Below, piece by piece: positions 8,634-17,951 of a stretch of 64,000 bases of DNA. Under the pieces are notes generated by a model. That model made no database searches, was not told where the DNA came from, and saw nothing but the letters and a program-made list of their open reading frames with translations. This stretch comes from Nordella sp. HKS 07 (GTDB lineage Bacteria > Pseudomonadota > Alphaproteobacteria > Rhizobiales > Aestuariivirgaceae), in assembly GCF_011046735.1 (NCBI RefSeq), contig NZ_CP049258.1:3924001-3988000 (forward strand). Reading direction: 5' to 3'. Within the stretch, counting starts at the first letter, position 1; the number at the start of each line of letters is the position of its first letter. Position numbers and translations under genes: made by a program.

Positions 8634-9551
8634 TTATGTTGCGAATTGTGTTGCGAAATAATGGGTGATGGAAGCTCCTTGCGGCTCCTGACGCACCAGG
8701 CCGCGCTCGATCAGGTGCTCGATATGGGCCAGTGTCGAAAGCCCCGCCGCTATGTGGAGGCGAGGGTCGATATCGGCATAATTGGCCTTTACGATTTCCT
8801 CGATGGTTCGGTCCCCGGCCCTGAGCCTCGCCAGTATGGCCTCCTCGCGCATCTTCCGGTGCACCAGGTAGGCTCGGACCAATGATTTCGGCTCGGTGCT
8901 CGGGGGGCCATGAGCCGGGTGGTACAGTTCGTCCTCACGCTGCAGCAGTAGCCTCAGCGAGGCAAGATATTCGCCCATATTGCCGTCGGGCGGCGCAATC
9001 ACGCTCGTCGCCCAGGCCATCACGTGGTCGCCGCAGAATAGCGTCTTCTCCTCCTTGAGCGCGTAGCTCATGTGGTTGGACATGTGACCCGGCGTGAATA
9101 CCCCTTCGAGACTCCAGCCCTTGCCGGCGATAAGCTGGCCATGGGCGAGCTTGATATCGGGGGCGAAATCTCTGTCGATACTGGCATCGAGCCTGGGCAG
9201 TCCGGTATCGGATAGTTCGGAAGGGCTGACCGAACCGTAGCCGACGATTGCCGCCCCCGTCGTCCGTTGGAGACGGTGAGCCAACGGCGAATGGTCGAGG
9301 TGACTATGAGTTACCAAAATGTGACTGACGGACTCCCTCTGCACGGCAGCGAGCAAGGCTGCGAGATGCGCGCCGCTATCGGGTCCAGGATCGATGATCG
9401 CCACTTCACCGCGCCCGACAATGAAGCTTGCCGTGCCTTTAAAGGTAAAGGGGCCTGGATTGTCTGCGATGACGCGACGGACGAGCGGCGACAATGTCAT
9501 GACCTTGCCGGGCGGGACGTCGAAATTGCGATCGAAGCTGAGCGGGGCCAT
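8634..9551 (-). CDS. MBL-fold metallo-hydrolase
   Basis: A 305-residue protein with the di-zinc motif THSHLDHSPL (His82, His84, Asp86, His87), a later GHMSNHMSY and FCGDHVMAW. The C-terminal winged-helix-like tail (IEEIVKANYADIDPRL) is shared with the LACTB2-type branch. Those enzymes are hydrolases or RNases, but the substrate here is open. Cytoplasmic, no signal peptide. It is divergent from bioY. Confidence 0.92.
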   Translation of the reverse strand: MAPLSFDRNFDVPPGKVMTLSPLVRRVIADNPGPFTFKGTASFIVGRGEVAIIDPGPDSGAHLAALLAAVQRESVSHILVTHSHLDHSPLAHRLQRTTGAAIVGYGSVSPSELSDTGLPRLDASIDRDFAPDIKLAHGQLIAGKGWSLEGVFTPGHMSNHMSYALKEEKTLFCGDHVMAWATSVIAPPDGNMGEYLASLRLLLQREDELYHPAHGPPSTEPKSLVRAYLVHRKMREEAILARLRAGDRTIEEIVKANYADIDPRLHIAAGLSTLAHIEHLIERGLVRQEPQGASITHYFATQFAT

Positions 9552-9636
9552 CGAGCCGAAAGAACCGATTGTGAGGCAAACGCATCCGTTTTATATTCCG
9601 CAGCGTTCGCAGGGTTAAACAAAGCAGAGGGCAGAG

Positions 9637-10209
9637 ATGACCACATCGACGACTACACTGGCAAGCCACGTCTGGCAGCTATCCGGATCCTGGAAGAAGC
9701 AGGCGCTTCTCGTCGTGCTGGGCAGCCTCTTCATCGCTGCTTGCGCTCAGGTCACCATCTACCTGCCGCTCGTGCCGGTGACGCTGCAGACCTTCGCCGT
9801 TCTCACTATCGGCGCTGCTTTCGGCATGCGTCTCGGCGCCGCGACAGTGGTGCTCTACCTGATCCAGGGCGCAATCGGTCTGCCGGTCTTCGCCGAGTTC
9901 CGTTCGGGCATTCCCGTTCTGCTCGGACCGACCGGTGGCTATCTCATCGGCTTCGTCCTCGCCGCCGCCGTGGTCGGCTGGTTCGCCGAGCGGGGCTATG
10001 ACCGCCGCGTGCTCACCATGTTCGGCGTAATGATGCTCGGCGCCGCAGTCCTCTATATTCCGGGCCTTCTCTGGCTTGGCCAGATGTTCACCGGCTTCGA
10101 CAAAGTGCTCGAGCTCGGTCTCTATCCCTTCCTCTGGGGCGACATGCTGAAGGCGGCATTGGCCGCGGTGGCGTTCCCGGCTGCCTGGAGTTTCTTCTCC
10201 AAGCGCTGA
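9637..10209 (+). CDS. bioY: Biotin transporter BioY
   Basis: A 190-residue membrane protein with about six helices and the BioY pattern: YLPLVPVTLQTFAVLTIGA near the start and GPTGGYLIGFVLAA in the middle. BioY is the substrate-binding S component for biotin and works alone or with an ECF module; no ecfA/T genes are adjacent. An AGGGCAGAG site precedes the ATG. A clear intrinsic terminator follows, so this is a single-gene unit. Confidence 0.97.
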   Translation: MTTSTTTLASHVWQLSGSWKKQALLVVLGSLFIAACAQVTIYLPLVPVTLQTFAVLTIGAAFGMRLGAATVVLYLIQGAIGLPVFAEFRSGIPVLLGPTGGYLIGFVLAAAVVGWFAERGYDRRVLTMFGVMMLGAAVLYIPGLLWLGQMFTGFDKVLELGLYPFLWGDMLKAALAAVAFPAAWSFFSKR

Positions 10210-10236
10210 CGCAGCACACTGTCGCTGATCGATCGA

Positions 10237-10265
10237 GGCGCGGGGAACATCTCCCGCGCCTTTTT
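10237..10265 (+). terminator. Rho-independent terminator after bioY
   Basis: GGCGCGGG (10237-10244) pairs perfectly with CCCGCGCC (10253-10260) around an 8-base loop, followed directly by five T residues. It lies 28 bp after the bioY stop. Confidence 0.9.
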
Positions 10266-10368
10266 GATATGGTCAGGGCGCAAATCGTGAGTTCCGCGCC
10301 ATTCTCTTTCTAACCTTGTCGAGCGTGGTGTTTTTGAAACGAGAAATAGATCTTCCAAGTTTTCCCTG

Positions 10369-11427
10369 TTAATTCGCTGTATCTGCGCGGCCTTGAACTG
10401 GCGCTTTCGTCGCCGTCACCAGCTTCGATAGGAAGACGGGCTCGGCGCTGACATTCGTGAAACCCGCATCGCCGAAGATCCGGCTCAGATCCTCGCGCAG
10501 ATAGGAAGAATAATAGGGCTCATGAAAGTTCGCCGGAAAGGCCTCGAGCATCGCGTCGACCTCAGGCGTGTCGCCGGTTTGCAGCGAATCCATGAAGACC
10601 AGCAGCCCCCCTGGTTTCAGGACACGCGCGAACTCCTTGGCGATCTCGCGGCGGATGAGCGGCGGTACTTCATGGAAGAGAAAGATCGAGGTGACGATGT
10701 CGAAGGAGGCGTCGGCGAAGGGCAGCGCCTCGGCCGCGGCTTGCTGGAAGCCGATCTTGTAAGGCCGAACGTGGCCGCGGGCCTCGTCGAGATAGGCCTC
10801 CGAGAGATCGCTGGCAGTGACGGCGAGGCGCGGAAAGGCCTCCTTGGCGAAGCGGGCAAAGCGTCCCGTGCCGCAGGCCACATCGAGGAGCGCCATCCGG
10901 CGCTGGTCCTTGTGGCGCAGATGCCGGGCGATCGGCACCAGGCACTGTCGGCGCATGGCATTGGCAGTGCCGGAGAACAGCACCTCGACCTGCGTGTCGT
11001 AGAGCTTCGCTGATTCTTCGGTCAGATAGCCGCCGGTCTGGAAGTGGAAATTCTGCAGGAAATAAGCGGGGAATTTCTCAACGAGTTCGGGCGAGTAGAC
11101 TTCCGCGCTTCCACCTTGCGCCTTTCGCTCGGCGGCGCGCGGCAGATCAGCAAAGTAACGCCGGCTTGCTTCGACGACTTGGTGCAGGTTGCCATCATGA
11201 TCGCGCGGCATCGGGTAATATCCCTTGCCGACATTGGCAAGATCGCGGGCGAAGAGCTCGCCCATTCGGGCGAAGATGTAGTCGCGCCCAGGCCCTCTGC
11301 CGCTGGGCCTATGCTCCTGTGCGGGCCTGGAGTCGCGGAAGCGGCGCGAGGCTATGTAATGCCCCATATACCAGGCGACGCGGGCGCCCTGTCTGCCGGC
11401 ATATTCGAGGCTATGGAGGGGAGTCAT
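10369..11427 (-). CDS. Class I SAM-dependent methyltransferase
   Basis: A 352-residue protein. The catalytic half begins near residue 175 with motif I LLDVACGTGRFARFA; motif II/III segments ASDLSEAYLDEAR and VLKPGGLLVFMDSLQ follow. The N-terminal 170 residues, with a YFLQNFHFQTGGYL segment, form an extra domain I cannot name. The substrate is unknown and a small-molecule or lipid acceptor is possible. Its start overlaps the stop of tlyA by 4 bp, so it is the last gene of the SDR–HDAC–xseB–tlyA run. Confidence 0.88.
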   Translation of the reverse strand: MTPLHSLEYAGRQGARVAWYMGHYIASRRFRDSRPAQEHRPSGRGPGRDYIFARMGELFARDLANVGKGYYPMPRDHDGNLHQVVEASRRYFADLPRAAERKAQGGSAEVYSPELVEKFPAYFLQNFHFQTGGYLTEESAKLYDTQVEVLFSGTANAMRRQCLVPIARHLRHKDQRRMALLDVACGTGRFARFAKEAFPRLAVTASDLSEAYLDEARGHVRPYKIGFQQAAAEALPFADASFDIVTSIFLFHEVPPLIRREIAKEFARVLKPGGLLVFMDSLQTGDTPEVDAMLEAFPANFHEPYYSSYLREDLSRIFGDAGFTNVSAEPVFLSKLVTATKAPVQGRADTAN

Positions 11428-12161
11428 CCGGTCTTCTCCGCCGCGATCAGATATTCGGTATTGCCGCTGCCGCCTTGGAGGGGCGACGGTATCAAGCCTA
11501 TTCGAACCCAGCCCTGGTCCTCAAGCCAAGACGAGATATTGTCGCAAATCCGCTGACGCAACGTCTCGTCCTTCACGATGCCGTCCTTGCCGACCGCCTC
11601 GCGGCCGGCCTCGAATTGCGGCTTGATCAGCGCCACCAGCCTCGCCCCGGCCGTGGCGAGACCGAGCGCCGCCGGCAGTGCGAGTTTCAGCGAAATGAAG
11701 CTCACATCGCAAACGATGAAGTGAAGCGGCGCCTTGACATGATCCGCGGCGAGATCCCGGGCATTGAGGCCTTCCCACAAAGTGACGCGCGGATCGTCGC
11801 GCAAGGACGAAGCAAACTGATCATGGCCGACGTCAATGGCGGTGACATGGGCGGCACCCCGCTCTAGCAGGACTTCGGTAAAGCCGCCGGTCGAGGCACC
11901 AATGTCGAGACAGTTGAGGCCTTGCGGCGAGAGCGCGAAGTGATCGAGCGCGTGCTTGAGCTTGAGGGCCGAGCGCGCCACATATTGGCGCGCTTCGTCC
12001 GCCAGGGTAATGACGGCGTCCGCCGCTATCGGCTGCGCCGGCTTGGTGGCGATCGAGCCGTCGATGCTTACCGTGCCGCGCTTGATCGCATCGCGGGCGC
12101 GGGAGCGCGTGGGATAGAGCCCGCGCGCCACCAGCGCCTCATCGAGCCTCTCCCGGCTCAC
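11424..12161 (-). CDS. tlyA: TlyA family rRNA (cytidine-2'-O)-methyltransferase
   Basis: A 245-residue protein. An S4 RNA-binding domain occupies the first ~60 residues ([20 protein letters not shown]). A FtsJ-like methyltransferase follows, with SAM motif [19 protein letters not shown] and the Lys/Asp/Lys core. TlyA methylates 16S and 23S rRNA ribose positions and affects capreomycin sensitivity. The GTG start overlaps the xseB stop (GTGA). In related genomes dxs usually stands between xseB and tlyA; here it does not. Confidence 0.94.
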   Translation of the reverse strand: MSRERLDEALVARGLYPTRSRARDAIKRGTVSIDGSIATKPAQPIAADAVITLADEARQYVARSALKLKHALDHFALSPQGLNCLDIGASTGGFTEVLLERGAAHVTAIDVGHDQFASSLRDDPRVTLWEGLNARDLAADHVKAPLHFIVCDVSFISLKLALPAALGLATAGARLVALIKPQFEAGREAVGKDGIVKDETLRQRICDNISSWLEDQGWVRIGLIPSPLQGGSGNTEYLIAAEKTG

Positions 12162-12406
12162 CCCGCGTCCAGTGGTTCCGTGCCGGAAGGCGTGCCATCC
12201 GCCTTGAGCGTGATCTTCTCGATGCGCGCCTCGGCATCCTTGAGCAGTTTCTCGCAGTGCTTCTTGAGCGCTTCGCCGCGCTCATAGATGGCGATCGAGG
12301 CTTCGAGATCGACCTTGCCGGATTCGAGCTTCTCGACAATATCCTCAAGCTCGGCCAGCGCCGTCTCGAAATTCATGCCCGCGATCGGGCTCTTCTCATT
12401 CGCCAT
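12158..12406 (-). CDS. xseB: Exodeoxyribonuclease VII small subunit
   Basis: About 82 residues, the usual XseB size. The conserved [18 protein letters not shown] segment and following [15 protein letters not shown] coiled helix are diagnostic. It assembles with XseA to degrade single-stranded DNA; xseA is not in the window. The ATG at 12406 is preceded by AGGA at good spacing; the frame extends eight codons further without a site. It overlaps the HDAC-family gene by about 11 bp and tlyA by 4 bp. Confidence 0.94.
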   Translation of the reverse strand: MANEKSPIAGMNFETALAELEDIVEKLESGKVDLEASIAIYERGEALKKHCEKLLKDAEARIEKITLKADGTPSGTEPLDAG

Positions 12407-13370
12407 CTGCATCGTCCTCATGATCAAATAGTGTCGGCTCGCCGCTGCCCCGGATCAGCGCCTGGACATGGACGGCGACCGAAGCGGCCAGCGCGCGTAT
12501 GTCATAGCCGCCCTCGAGCACCGATACAACGCGGCCCTCGGCATGTTTATCGGCGATGTCCATGAGATTGAGCGTGGCCCAGACGAAATCCTCCTCGGTA
12601 AGATTGAGTCCGCCCAGGGGATCCTGGAGGTGCGCATCGAAGCCCGCCGAGATGACGACGAGGTCGGGTCCGAAGGCGTCGAGGGCGGGCAATATCGCCG
12701 TACTCATGGCGGACCGGAACTGCGGCCCGCCATCGCCATCCTGCAAGGGCGCGTTGAAGATGTTGCCGACGCCGGTTTCCGAGGCGGCACCCGTGCCGGG
12801 ATAAAGAGGCATCTGATGCGTCGAGCCATAAAAGAGATCGCCGTCGGCCCAGAAAATGTCCTGCGTGCCATTGCCGTGATGAACGTCGAAATCGACAACC
12901 GCGACGCGCTCGGCGTCGTAACGCTGGCGGGCATAGAGGGCAGCGATGGCGGCATTGTTGAAGAGGCAGAAGCCCATGGCGCGGCGCGCTTCGGCATGGT
13001 GCCCCGGCGGGCGCATGGCGCAAAAGACATTGTCGGCCTCGCCAGTGAAGACCGCATCAACCCCGGCGACCGCAGCGCCGGCACCTCGTAGCGCGGCCTC
13101 GAGGGTACCGGGCGACATGAAAGTATCCATGTCGATCTGGGCGTAGCCCTGGTCCGGCGAGGTCTCGCGGATCAGGTTCAGATATCCGTCGGGATGGGCG
13201 CGGATGATATCCTCGTCGCGCGCCAAGGGCGCCTGCTTGCGCCGCAATGGTTTGAAATGCGTATGTGAGAGGATCTGATTGATGGCTTTGATGCGGTCGA
13301 CCCGTTCGGGATGGCCTGGCGGGTTCTCATGAGCGAGGCTCGAATGATGGTGCAGCAGCAGGGTCGTCAT
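12396..13370 (-). CDS. Histone deacetylase / acetoin-utilisation family deacetylase
   Basis: A 324-residue protein with the arginase-deacetylase fold. The motif MRPPGHHAE holds the active-site His pair, [13 protein letters not shown] holds the zinc Asp and His, and SAGFDAH gives the second zinc Asp. Bacterial members deacetylate small acetylamines or proteins; the substrate is open. The start overlaps the SDR stop (ATGA). The HDAC–xseB adjacency is typical for Rhizobiales. Confidence 0.94.
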   Translation of the reverse strand: MTTLLLHHHSSLAHENPPGHPERVDRIKAINQILSHTHFKPLRRKQAPLARDEDIIRAHPDGYLNLIRETSPDQGYAQIDMDTFMSPGTLEAALRGAGAAVAGVDAVFTGEADNVFCAMRPPGHHAEARRAMGFCLFNNAAIAALYARQRYDAERVAVVDFDVHHGNGTQDIFWADGDLFYGSTHQMPLYPGTGAASETGVGNIFNAPLQDGDGGPQFRSAMSTAILPALDAFGPDLVVISAGFDAHLQDPLGGLNLTEEDFVWATLNLMDIADKHAEGRVVSVLEGGYDIRALAASVAVHVQALIRGSGEPTLFDHEDDADGE

Positions 13371-14194
13371 GATGTCTGGCTTACGAACAAATCGGGCTGG
13401 AGGTCAACCGAGGCGGAATTGTTGTAGCGATCGAGATCGGTCACACCATGGGCGGCAAGCACCTCGTCATCGATGAGGAAATGCCCGCTGAAATCCACCG
13501 GTTTCGTCAAAATGAGATGAGCGGCATCCGCCATGATCTCGGGTTTGCGCGAGCGCCGCATCATCTCTTCGCCGCCGACGATGTTGCGGATCGCCGCGGT
13601 GGCGATGGTGGTGCGTGGCCACAGCGCATTGACGGCGACGCGCCCGCGATATTCCTCCGCCAGGCCCAAAGTGGCGAGACTCATGGCATATTTCGCCATC
13701 GTATAGGCGAGATGCGGCGCGAACCACGTGGGGTCGAGATTGATCGGCGGCGCCAGGGTGAGGATGTGCGGACGGGCCGATTTGAGGAGATGCGGCAGGC
13801 ACAGCTTCGAGACCAGGAACGTTCCGCGCCCATTGACCGCCTGCATCAGGTCATAGCGCTTCATATCGGTGGCGAGCGTGTCGGTGAGCGCGATGGCGGA
13901 TGCATTGTTCACGCATATATCTATGCCGCCGAAGCGCTTGAGGGTTGCGTCTACCGCAGCCTGGACCTGCGCATCGTCGCGGATATCGGTCTGGATCGGC
14001 AGGGCCTGGCCGCCGGCTGCCTCTATGGCTTCGGCGGCGCTGTGAATGGTGCCATCGAGCTTGGGATGCGGCCTGACTGTCTTGGCGGCGACGGCGATAT
14101 TCGCCCCGTCGCGTGCCGCCCTGAGCGCGATGGCGAGGCCGATGCCGCGCGAAGCGCCGGTGACAAAAAGGGTGAGACCTTTCAGTGACGTCAT
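13367..14194 (-). CDS. SDR-family oxidoreductase (HSDL2-like)
   Basis: A 275-residue short-chain dehydrogenase. The nucleotide motif TGASRGIG is near residue 13, NNAS follows, and the catalytic YTMAKYAMS (Tyr-x3-Lys) is present. An N-terminal insert rich in His and Pro (KTVRPHPKLDGTIHS) is typical of the hydroxysteroid dehydrogenase-like 2 group. Substrate unknown. First gene of a minus-strand run in which all neighbours overlap. Confidence 0.92.
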   Translation of the reverse strand: MTSLKGLTLFVTGASRGIGLAIALRAARDGANIAVAAKTVRPHPKLDGTIHSAAEAIEAAGGQALPIQTDIRDDAQVQAAVDATLKRFGGIDICVNNASAIALTDTLATDMKRYDLMQAVNGRGTFLVSKLCLPHLLKSARPHILTLAPPINLDPTWFAPHLAYTMAKYAMSLATLGLAEEYRGRVAVNALWPRTTIATAAIRNIVGGEEMMRRSRKPEIMADAAHLILTKPVDFSGHFLIDDEVLAAHGVTDLDRYNNSASVDLQPDLFVSQTS

Positions 14195-14222
14195 CCTTCC
14201 TTAGCTGCTATAGAGACCCTCC

Positions 14223-15182
14223 TTGAATTGCAACCGGGAAACTCCTCTGACCCAATCCGTCACCTTGGCCGCCGAGGCTTTGATCGAAGGCAAGCTTGTC
14301 GCCTTCCCGACCGAGACCGTCTATGGGCTCGGTGCCGATGCGACGCAGGACAAGGCCGTCGCCCAGGTCTTCGCCGCCAAGGGCCGGCCGGCCTTCAACC
14401 CGTTGATCGTGCATGTATCGTCGCTTGAGGAGGCCGCGGCGCTGGGCGAGTTCAATGCCGAGGCGAGCGAGCTCGGCCAGCTGTTCTGGCCGGGACCGCT
14501 GACCCTGGTCGTGCCGCGCCGTCAAGGCTGCCCCGTATCGTTGCTCGCTTCGGCGGGCCTAGGCAGTCTTGCCATCAGGGTGCCGAAGCATCCCGTGGCG
14601 CAAGCTTTGCTCAAGGCGGTGCGCCGGCCGGTGGTGGCGCCCAGCGCCAATCCCTCGGGCCGCATCAGCCCGACTACGGCTGCGCATGTGCACGCCGGGC
14701 TCGGCGACAAGGTCAGCGTGATCCTCGATGGTGGACCTTCGGCCATCGGGCTCGAATCGACCATCATCGGCTTCCTTGACGGACGGCCGAGCCTGTTGCG
14801 TCCGGGAGGCCTGGCCCGCGAGGAAATCGAGCGCGCGCTCGGCCACAAGCTTGTCTCGGGCGGAGATTCTAAGGCCCCTTCGGCTCCCGGCCAGTTGGAA
14901 AGCCACTATGCCCCGAAGGCCCATATTCGGCTCGATGCGAAGGCCGCACGGGAGGGAGAGGCTTATCTCGCCTTCGGCGAGGCTCCGGATGCTCGCTACA
15001 ATCTTTCCCCTTCCGGCGATCTGCTGGAAGCGGCCGCCAATCTCTTTCGCCTGCTTCATGAAATCGACGCGACCGGTGTTGCCGCTATCGCCGTGGCGCC
15101 CATACCTCGCCACGGGCTGGGTGAGGCGATGAATGATCGGCTGAGCCGCGCGGCGGCACCTCGCCCAGCGGAGAGCGAATGA
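14223..15182 (+). CDS. sua5: L-threonylcarbamoyladenylate synthase, Sua5 type
   Basis: A 319-residue protein. An N-terminal YrdC domain (FPTETVYGLGADAT, KGRPAFNPL, SANPSGRISPT) is followed by the C-terminal Sua5 domain, so it is the long two-domain form. It makes threonylcarbamoyl-AMP from Thr, bicarbonate and ATP for the tRNA modification t6A. No ATG is available; a TTG at 14223 is the best start and has a weak ribosome site, so the first few residues are uncertain. It overlaps the next gene by 4 bp. Confidence 0.93.
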   Translation: MNCNRETPLTQSVTLAAEALIEGKLVAFPTETVYGLGADATQDKAVAQVFAAKGRPAFNPLIVHVSSLEEAAALGEFNAEASELGQLFWPGPLTLVVPRRQGCPVSLLASAGLGSLAIRVPKHPVAQALLKAVRRPVVAPSANPSGRISPTTAAHVHAGLGDKVSVILDGGPSAIGLESTIIGFLDGRPSLLRPGGLAREEIERALGHKLVSGGDSKAPSAPGQLESHYAPKAHIRLDAKAAREGEAYLAFGEAPDARYNLSPSGDLLEAAANLFRLLHEIDATGVAAIAVAPIPRHGLGEAMNDRLSRAAAPRPAESE

Positions 15183-16594
15183 CGACGAAACCCTCCCTCG
15201 AAACGCTGGCCCGCCTTGCGGCAGTGGTCGGCGACAAATATGCCATCACCGATCCCGCCGCGATGGCCGCCTATATGACGGAATGGCGCGAGATCTGGAT
15301 CGGCAAGTCGCCCTTAGTGCTGCGGCCTGCCTCGACTGAGGAAGTCTCCAGGATATTGGCGATCGCCAATGAGACGGACACCGCAATCGTACCGCAGAGC
15401 GGCAATACCGGCCTCGTCGGCGGGCAGATTCCCTTCGAGACCGGCGATGAGGTGCTGCTGTCGCTCGACCGCATGACGCGCATCCGCAATGTCGATCCGC
15501 TCAACAACAGCATTACCGTCGATGCCGGTGTGACGCTTCAGACGGTCCAGGGCGAGGCGGAAAAGGCCGGACGTTTCTTTCCGTTGAGCCTGGAATCGGA
15601 AGGATCCTGCCGGATCGGCGGGAATCTCTCGACCAATGCCGGCGGCCTCGGTGTCCTCGCCTATGGCAATACCCGCGACCTGTGCCTGGGGCTCGAAGTC
15701 GTTCTCGCCGACGGCCGCATCTGGAACGGCCTGCGCGGTCTGCGCAAGGACAATACCGGTTATGATCTGAAGAACCTTTTTATCGGCGCCGAAGGCACAC
15801 TGGGCGTGATCACCGGCGCGGTGATGAAGCTGTTCCCGCTGCCGAGCGACCACGCCACCGCCTTTGTGGCATTGCCATCGGTCAAGGCGGCGCTCGATCT
15901 GCTGGCGTTGGCGCGGCAAAGAAGCGGCGGCCGGGTGACCGCGATCGAGCTGTTCCCGCGCAACGGCTTCGAGTTCACCATCAAGCATTTCGAGGTGCGC
16001 GATCCGTTCGGCGAGGCCTCGCCCTGGTATGTGCTGATCGAACTGTCGGGGGCGGGCGATCTCGCCACGCTGCTGACGGATATCCTTGGCGAAGCGGCGG
16101 AACAGGGCATCGTGAAGGATGCGACGATCGCCCAGTCGGAGACGCAGCGCAAGGATCTCTGGTTCATCCGCAAAGCCATCGTCGAAGTGCAGAAGCGCGA
16201 GGGCGGCTCGATCAAGCACGACATATCGCTGCCGATTTCCGAGCTGCCCGACTTCGTGGAAGCGGGGCTTGCGGCGATCCGCGCCTTCATGCCTGGGGCG
16301 CGGCCCATGCCTTTCGGCCATGTCGGCGACGGCAATCTGCATTTCAATGTGAGTCAACCGGTCGGCATGGACAAGGCCGCGTTCCTCGCCCAGTGGCAGG
16401 CGATGAACGACGTCGTCTTCGACGTCGTGCTGAAGCATGGTGGCTCGATCAGCGCCGAGCATGGCATTGGCCGGCTGAAGCGCGACATGATGAGCAAGAT
16501 CAAATCGCCTGTCGAACTTCAGATGATGCGCGACGTGAAGAAGATCTTCGATCCCAAGGGCATTCTCAATCCGAACAAGGTGCTGCCGCCGTGA
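15179..16594 (+). CDS. FAD-linked D-2-hydroxyacid dehydrogenase (GlcD/D2HGDH-like)
   Basis: A 471-residue flavoprotein. The N-terminal FAD-binding_4 domain shows VPQSGNTGLVGGQIP and the conserved NLSTNAGGLGVLAYGNTRDL segment. The C-terminal FAD-oxidase domain shows the metal-binding FGHVGDGNLHFN and SAEHGIGRLK. Enzymes of this branch oxidise D-2-hydroxyglutarate, D-lactate or glycolate with transfer of electrons to an acceptor protein. The ATG overlaps the Sua5 stop (ATGA), so the two are co-transcribed, followed by a GNAT. Confidence 0.94.
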   Translation: MTTKPSLETLARLAAVVGDKYAITDPAAMAAYMTEWREIWIGKSPLVLRPASTEEVSRILAIANETDTAIVPQSGNTGLVGGQIPFETGDEVLLSLDRMTRIRNVDPLNNSITVDAGVTLQTVQGEAEKAGRFFPLSLESEGSCRIGGNLSTNAGGLGVLAYGNTRDLCLGLEVVLADGRIWNGLRGLRKDNTGYDLKNLFIGAEGTLGVITGAVMKLFPLPSDHATAFVALPSVKAALDLLALARQRSGGRVTAIELFPRNGFEFTIKHFEVRDPFGEASPWYVLIELSGAGDLATLLTDILGEAAEQGIVKDATIAQSETQRKDLWFIRKAIVEVQKREGGSIKHDISLPISELPDFVEAGLAAIRAFMPGARPMPFGHVGDGNLHFNVSQPVGMDKAAFLAQWQAMNDVVFDVVLKHGGSISAEHGIGRLKRDMMSKIKSPVELQMMRDVKKIFDPKGILNPNKVLPP

Positions 16595-17010
16595 TCGCCT
16601 TCCGTCCGATCGAAGACGGCGAGGTCGAGAGGCTTGTCGAGCTGTGGAAGGCCTGCGATCTGGTCCGACCCTGGAACGATGCGCGCCGCGATATCGATTT
16701 TGCGCGCGGCAAGGCGAATTCCGAAATTCTCATCGGCATTGAAGCCGGTGAGATTGTATCCTCGATTCTGGTGGGCCATGACGGCCATCGCGGCTGGTTC
16801 TATTACCTGTCGGTGGCGCCTGCGCGTCAGGGAAAGGGTCTGGGCCGCGCGACGGTCTCCGCAGCCGAGACCTGGCTCAAGGAACGCGGCGTCTGGTCGG
16901 TCAATCTGATGATCCGCACCGAGAACGCTGCCGTGCGGGACTTCTATGCGGCGCTTGGTTATGACATGCGCGATGTCATCGTGATGGGTAAGCGCGACCT
17001 CGATCGTTAA
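16591..17010 (+). CDS. GNAT-family acetyltransferase (YpeA-like)
   Basis: About 139 residues from a GTG start that overlaps the stop of the upstream gene. The acetyl-CoA loop VAPARQGKGLGRA and the C-terminal NAAVRDFYAALGYDMRDV are typical of GNAT, and the layout resembles YpeA/RimI-like enzymes. The acceptor is unknown. The frame is open far upstream inside the dehydrogenase gene, but the N-terminal FRPIEDGEVERLVELW start fits the family, so 16591 is chosen. Confidence 0.9.
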   Translation: MIAFRPIEDGEVERLVELWKACDLVRPWNDARRDIDFARGKANSEILIGIEAGEIVSSILVGHDGHRGWFYYLSVAPARQGKGLGRATVSAAETWLKERGVWSVNLMIRTENAAVRDFYAALGYDMRDVIVMGKRDLDR

Positions 17011-17131
17011 GATCTCCAATCCGCAACGGCATATGGTATGGTAGGGGCGCGGGGCGGCCTGTCTGCCATTATATGCGTTCGGGATTCAAGCCAAGACTGT
17101 GCAAACGTGCAACTCACGACGGGGAAAGCCG

Positions 17132-17809
17132 ATGTACATTCTCTATGGAGGAGACTTCACCCGCGCACCGCTCGTTCAATGGGTGCTGGAAGAAGGGAAA
17201 ATAGACTACGAGCTCAGAAAGATAGACATACTGAAGGGCGAGCACCGCTCGGCGGATTTCCTTGCCATTAATCCGGCGGGCTTGGTGCCCGTGCTGATCA
17301 CCCCCGAAGGCGACGCGCTCTACGAAGTGGCCGCGTTGATGCTCTACCTGGCCGACCGGCATCAGCTCAAGGATATTTCCCCTCCCTTGACCGATCCGGA
17401 CAGGGGGCTTTTTCTGTCGACGGTTCTCCATATTGCCGGCGAAATACAGCCTGAGATGAAACGCTTCCACTTTCCGCACCGTTTCTCGCTGAGGGCGGAG
17501 GACAATGCCGGCGTTCGGGACCTGGCAAAATCGCTTGTGCTTGGCCGTTTGAGCGTGATGGATACGAGGCTGGCGAAGAGGGGGCCCTATGTCCTGGGAA
17601 CCCGGTTCTCTCTTGCAGATTTCTATTTGAGCTTCTGGATCGCGTATCTCGACCGCGACTATGTGTGCAATGAGTTTCCTGCGATCGCCAAGCTGTACGG
17701 CCTCGTTCGATCACGCCAGAGCACGATCCCCTATCTCGCGGAGACCGAGCGGATGGCAGAGGCCTATGCAGAGATGATAAAAAGGAAACCCGGCGGCGTC
17801 ATCGCCTGA
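17132..17809 (+). CDS. Glutathione S-transferase family protein
   Basis: A 225-residue protein. The thioredoxin-like N-terminal domain (YILYGGDFTRAPLVQWVLEE, then NPAGLVPVLITPEGDALYE with the cis-Pro) and an all-helical C-terminal domain (LGTRFSLADFYLSFW) define a GST. It may conjugate glutathione to electrophiles; no specific substrate is visible. GGGGAA precedes the ATG at 17132; an 11-residue longer frame lacks a site. It stands alone before the urease operon. Confidence 0.9.
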   Translation: MYILYGGDFTRAPLVQWVLEEGKIDYELRKIDILKGEHRSADFLAINPAGLVPVLITPEGDALYEVAALMLYLADRHQLKDISPPLTDPDRGLFLSTVLHIAGEIQPEMKRFHFPHRFSLRAEDNAGVRDLAKSLVLGRLSVMDTRLAKRGPYVLGTRFSLADFYLSFWIAYLDRDYVCNEFPAIAKLYGLVRSRQSTIPYLAETERMAEAYAEMIKRKPGGVIA

Positions 17810-17951
17810 CCGCACATTGCGTGCGCGGCGCCTCAGTGAGTCCATGCTCAATCCGCACTCGGACATTTATCCGCGACGCGATTGTATTGAGCAAGCGCGG
17901 CCTCGTTCGATAGGTGCTTGCGATTTTGCTCCGCTTCGATAGTTTGGACCG

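Noticed and set aside
15314-16462. 382-residue minus-strand frame over the FAD dehydrogenase
   Set aside because: A shadow of a clearly functional gene; Arg/His/Gln-rich composition with no motif.
17697-17912. Direct repeat CGGCCTCGTTCGAT at about 17699 and 17897
   Set aside because: Fourteen bases, one copy inside the GST gene; probably chance.
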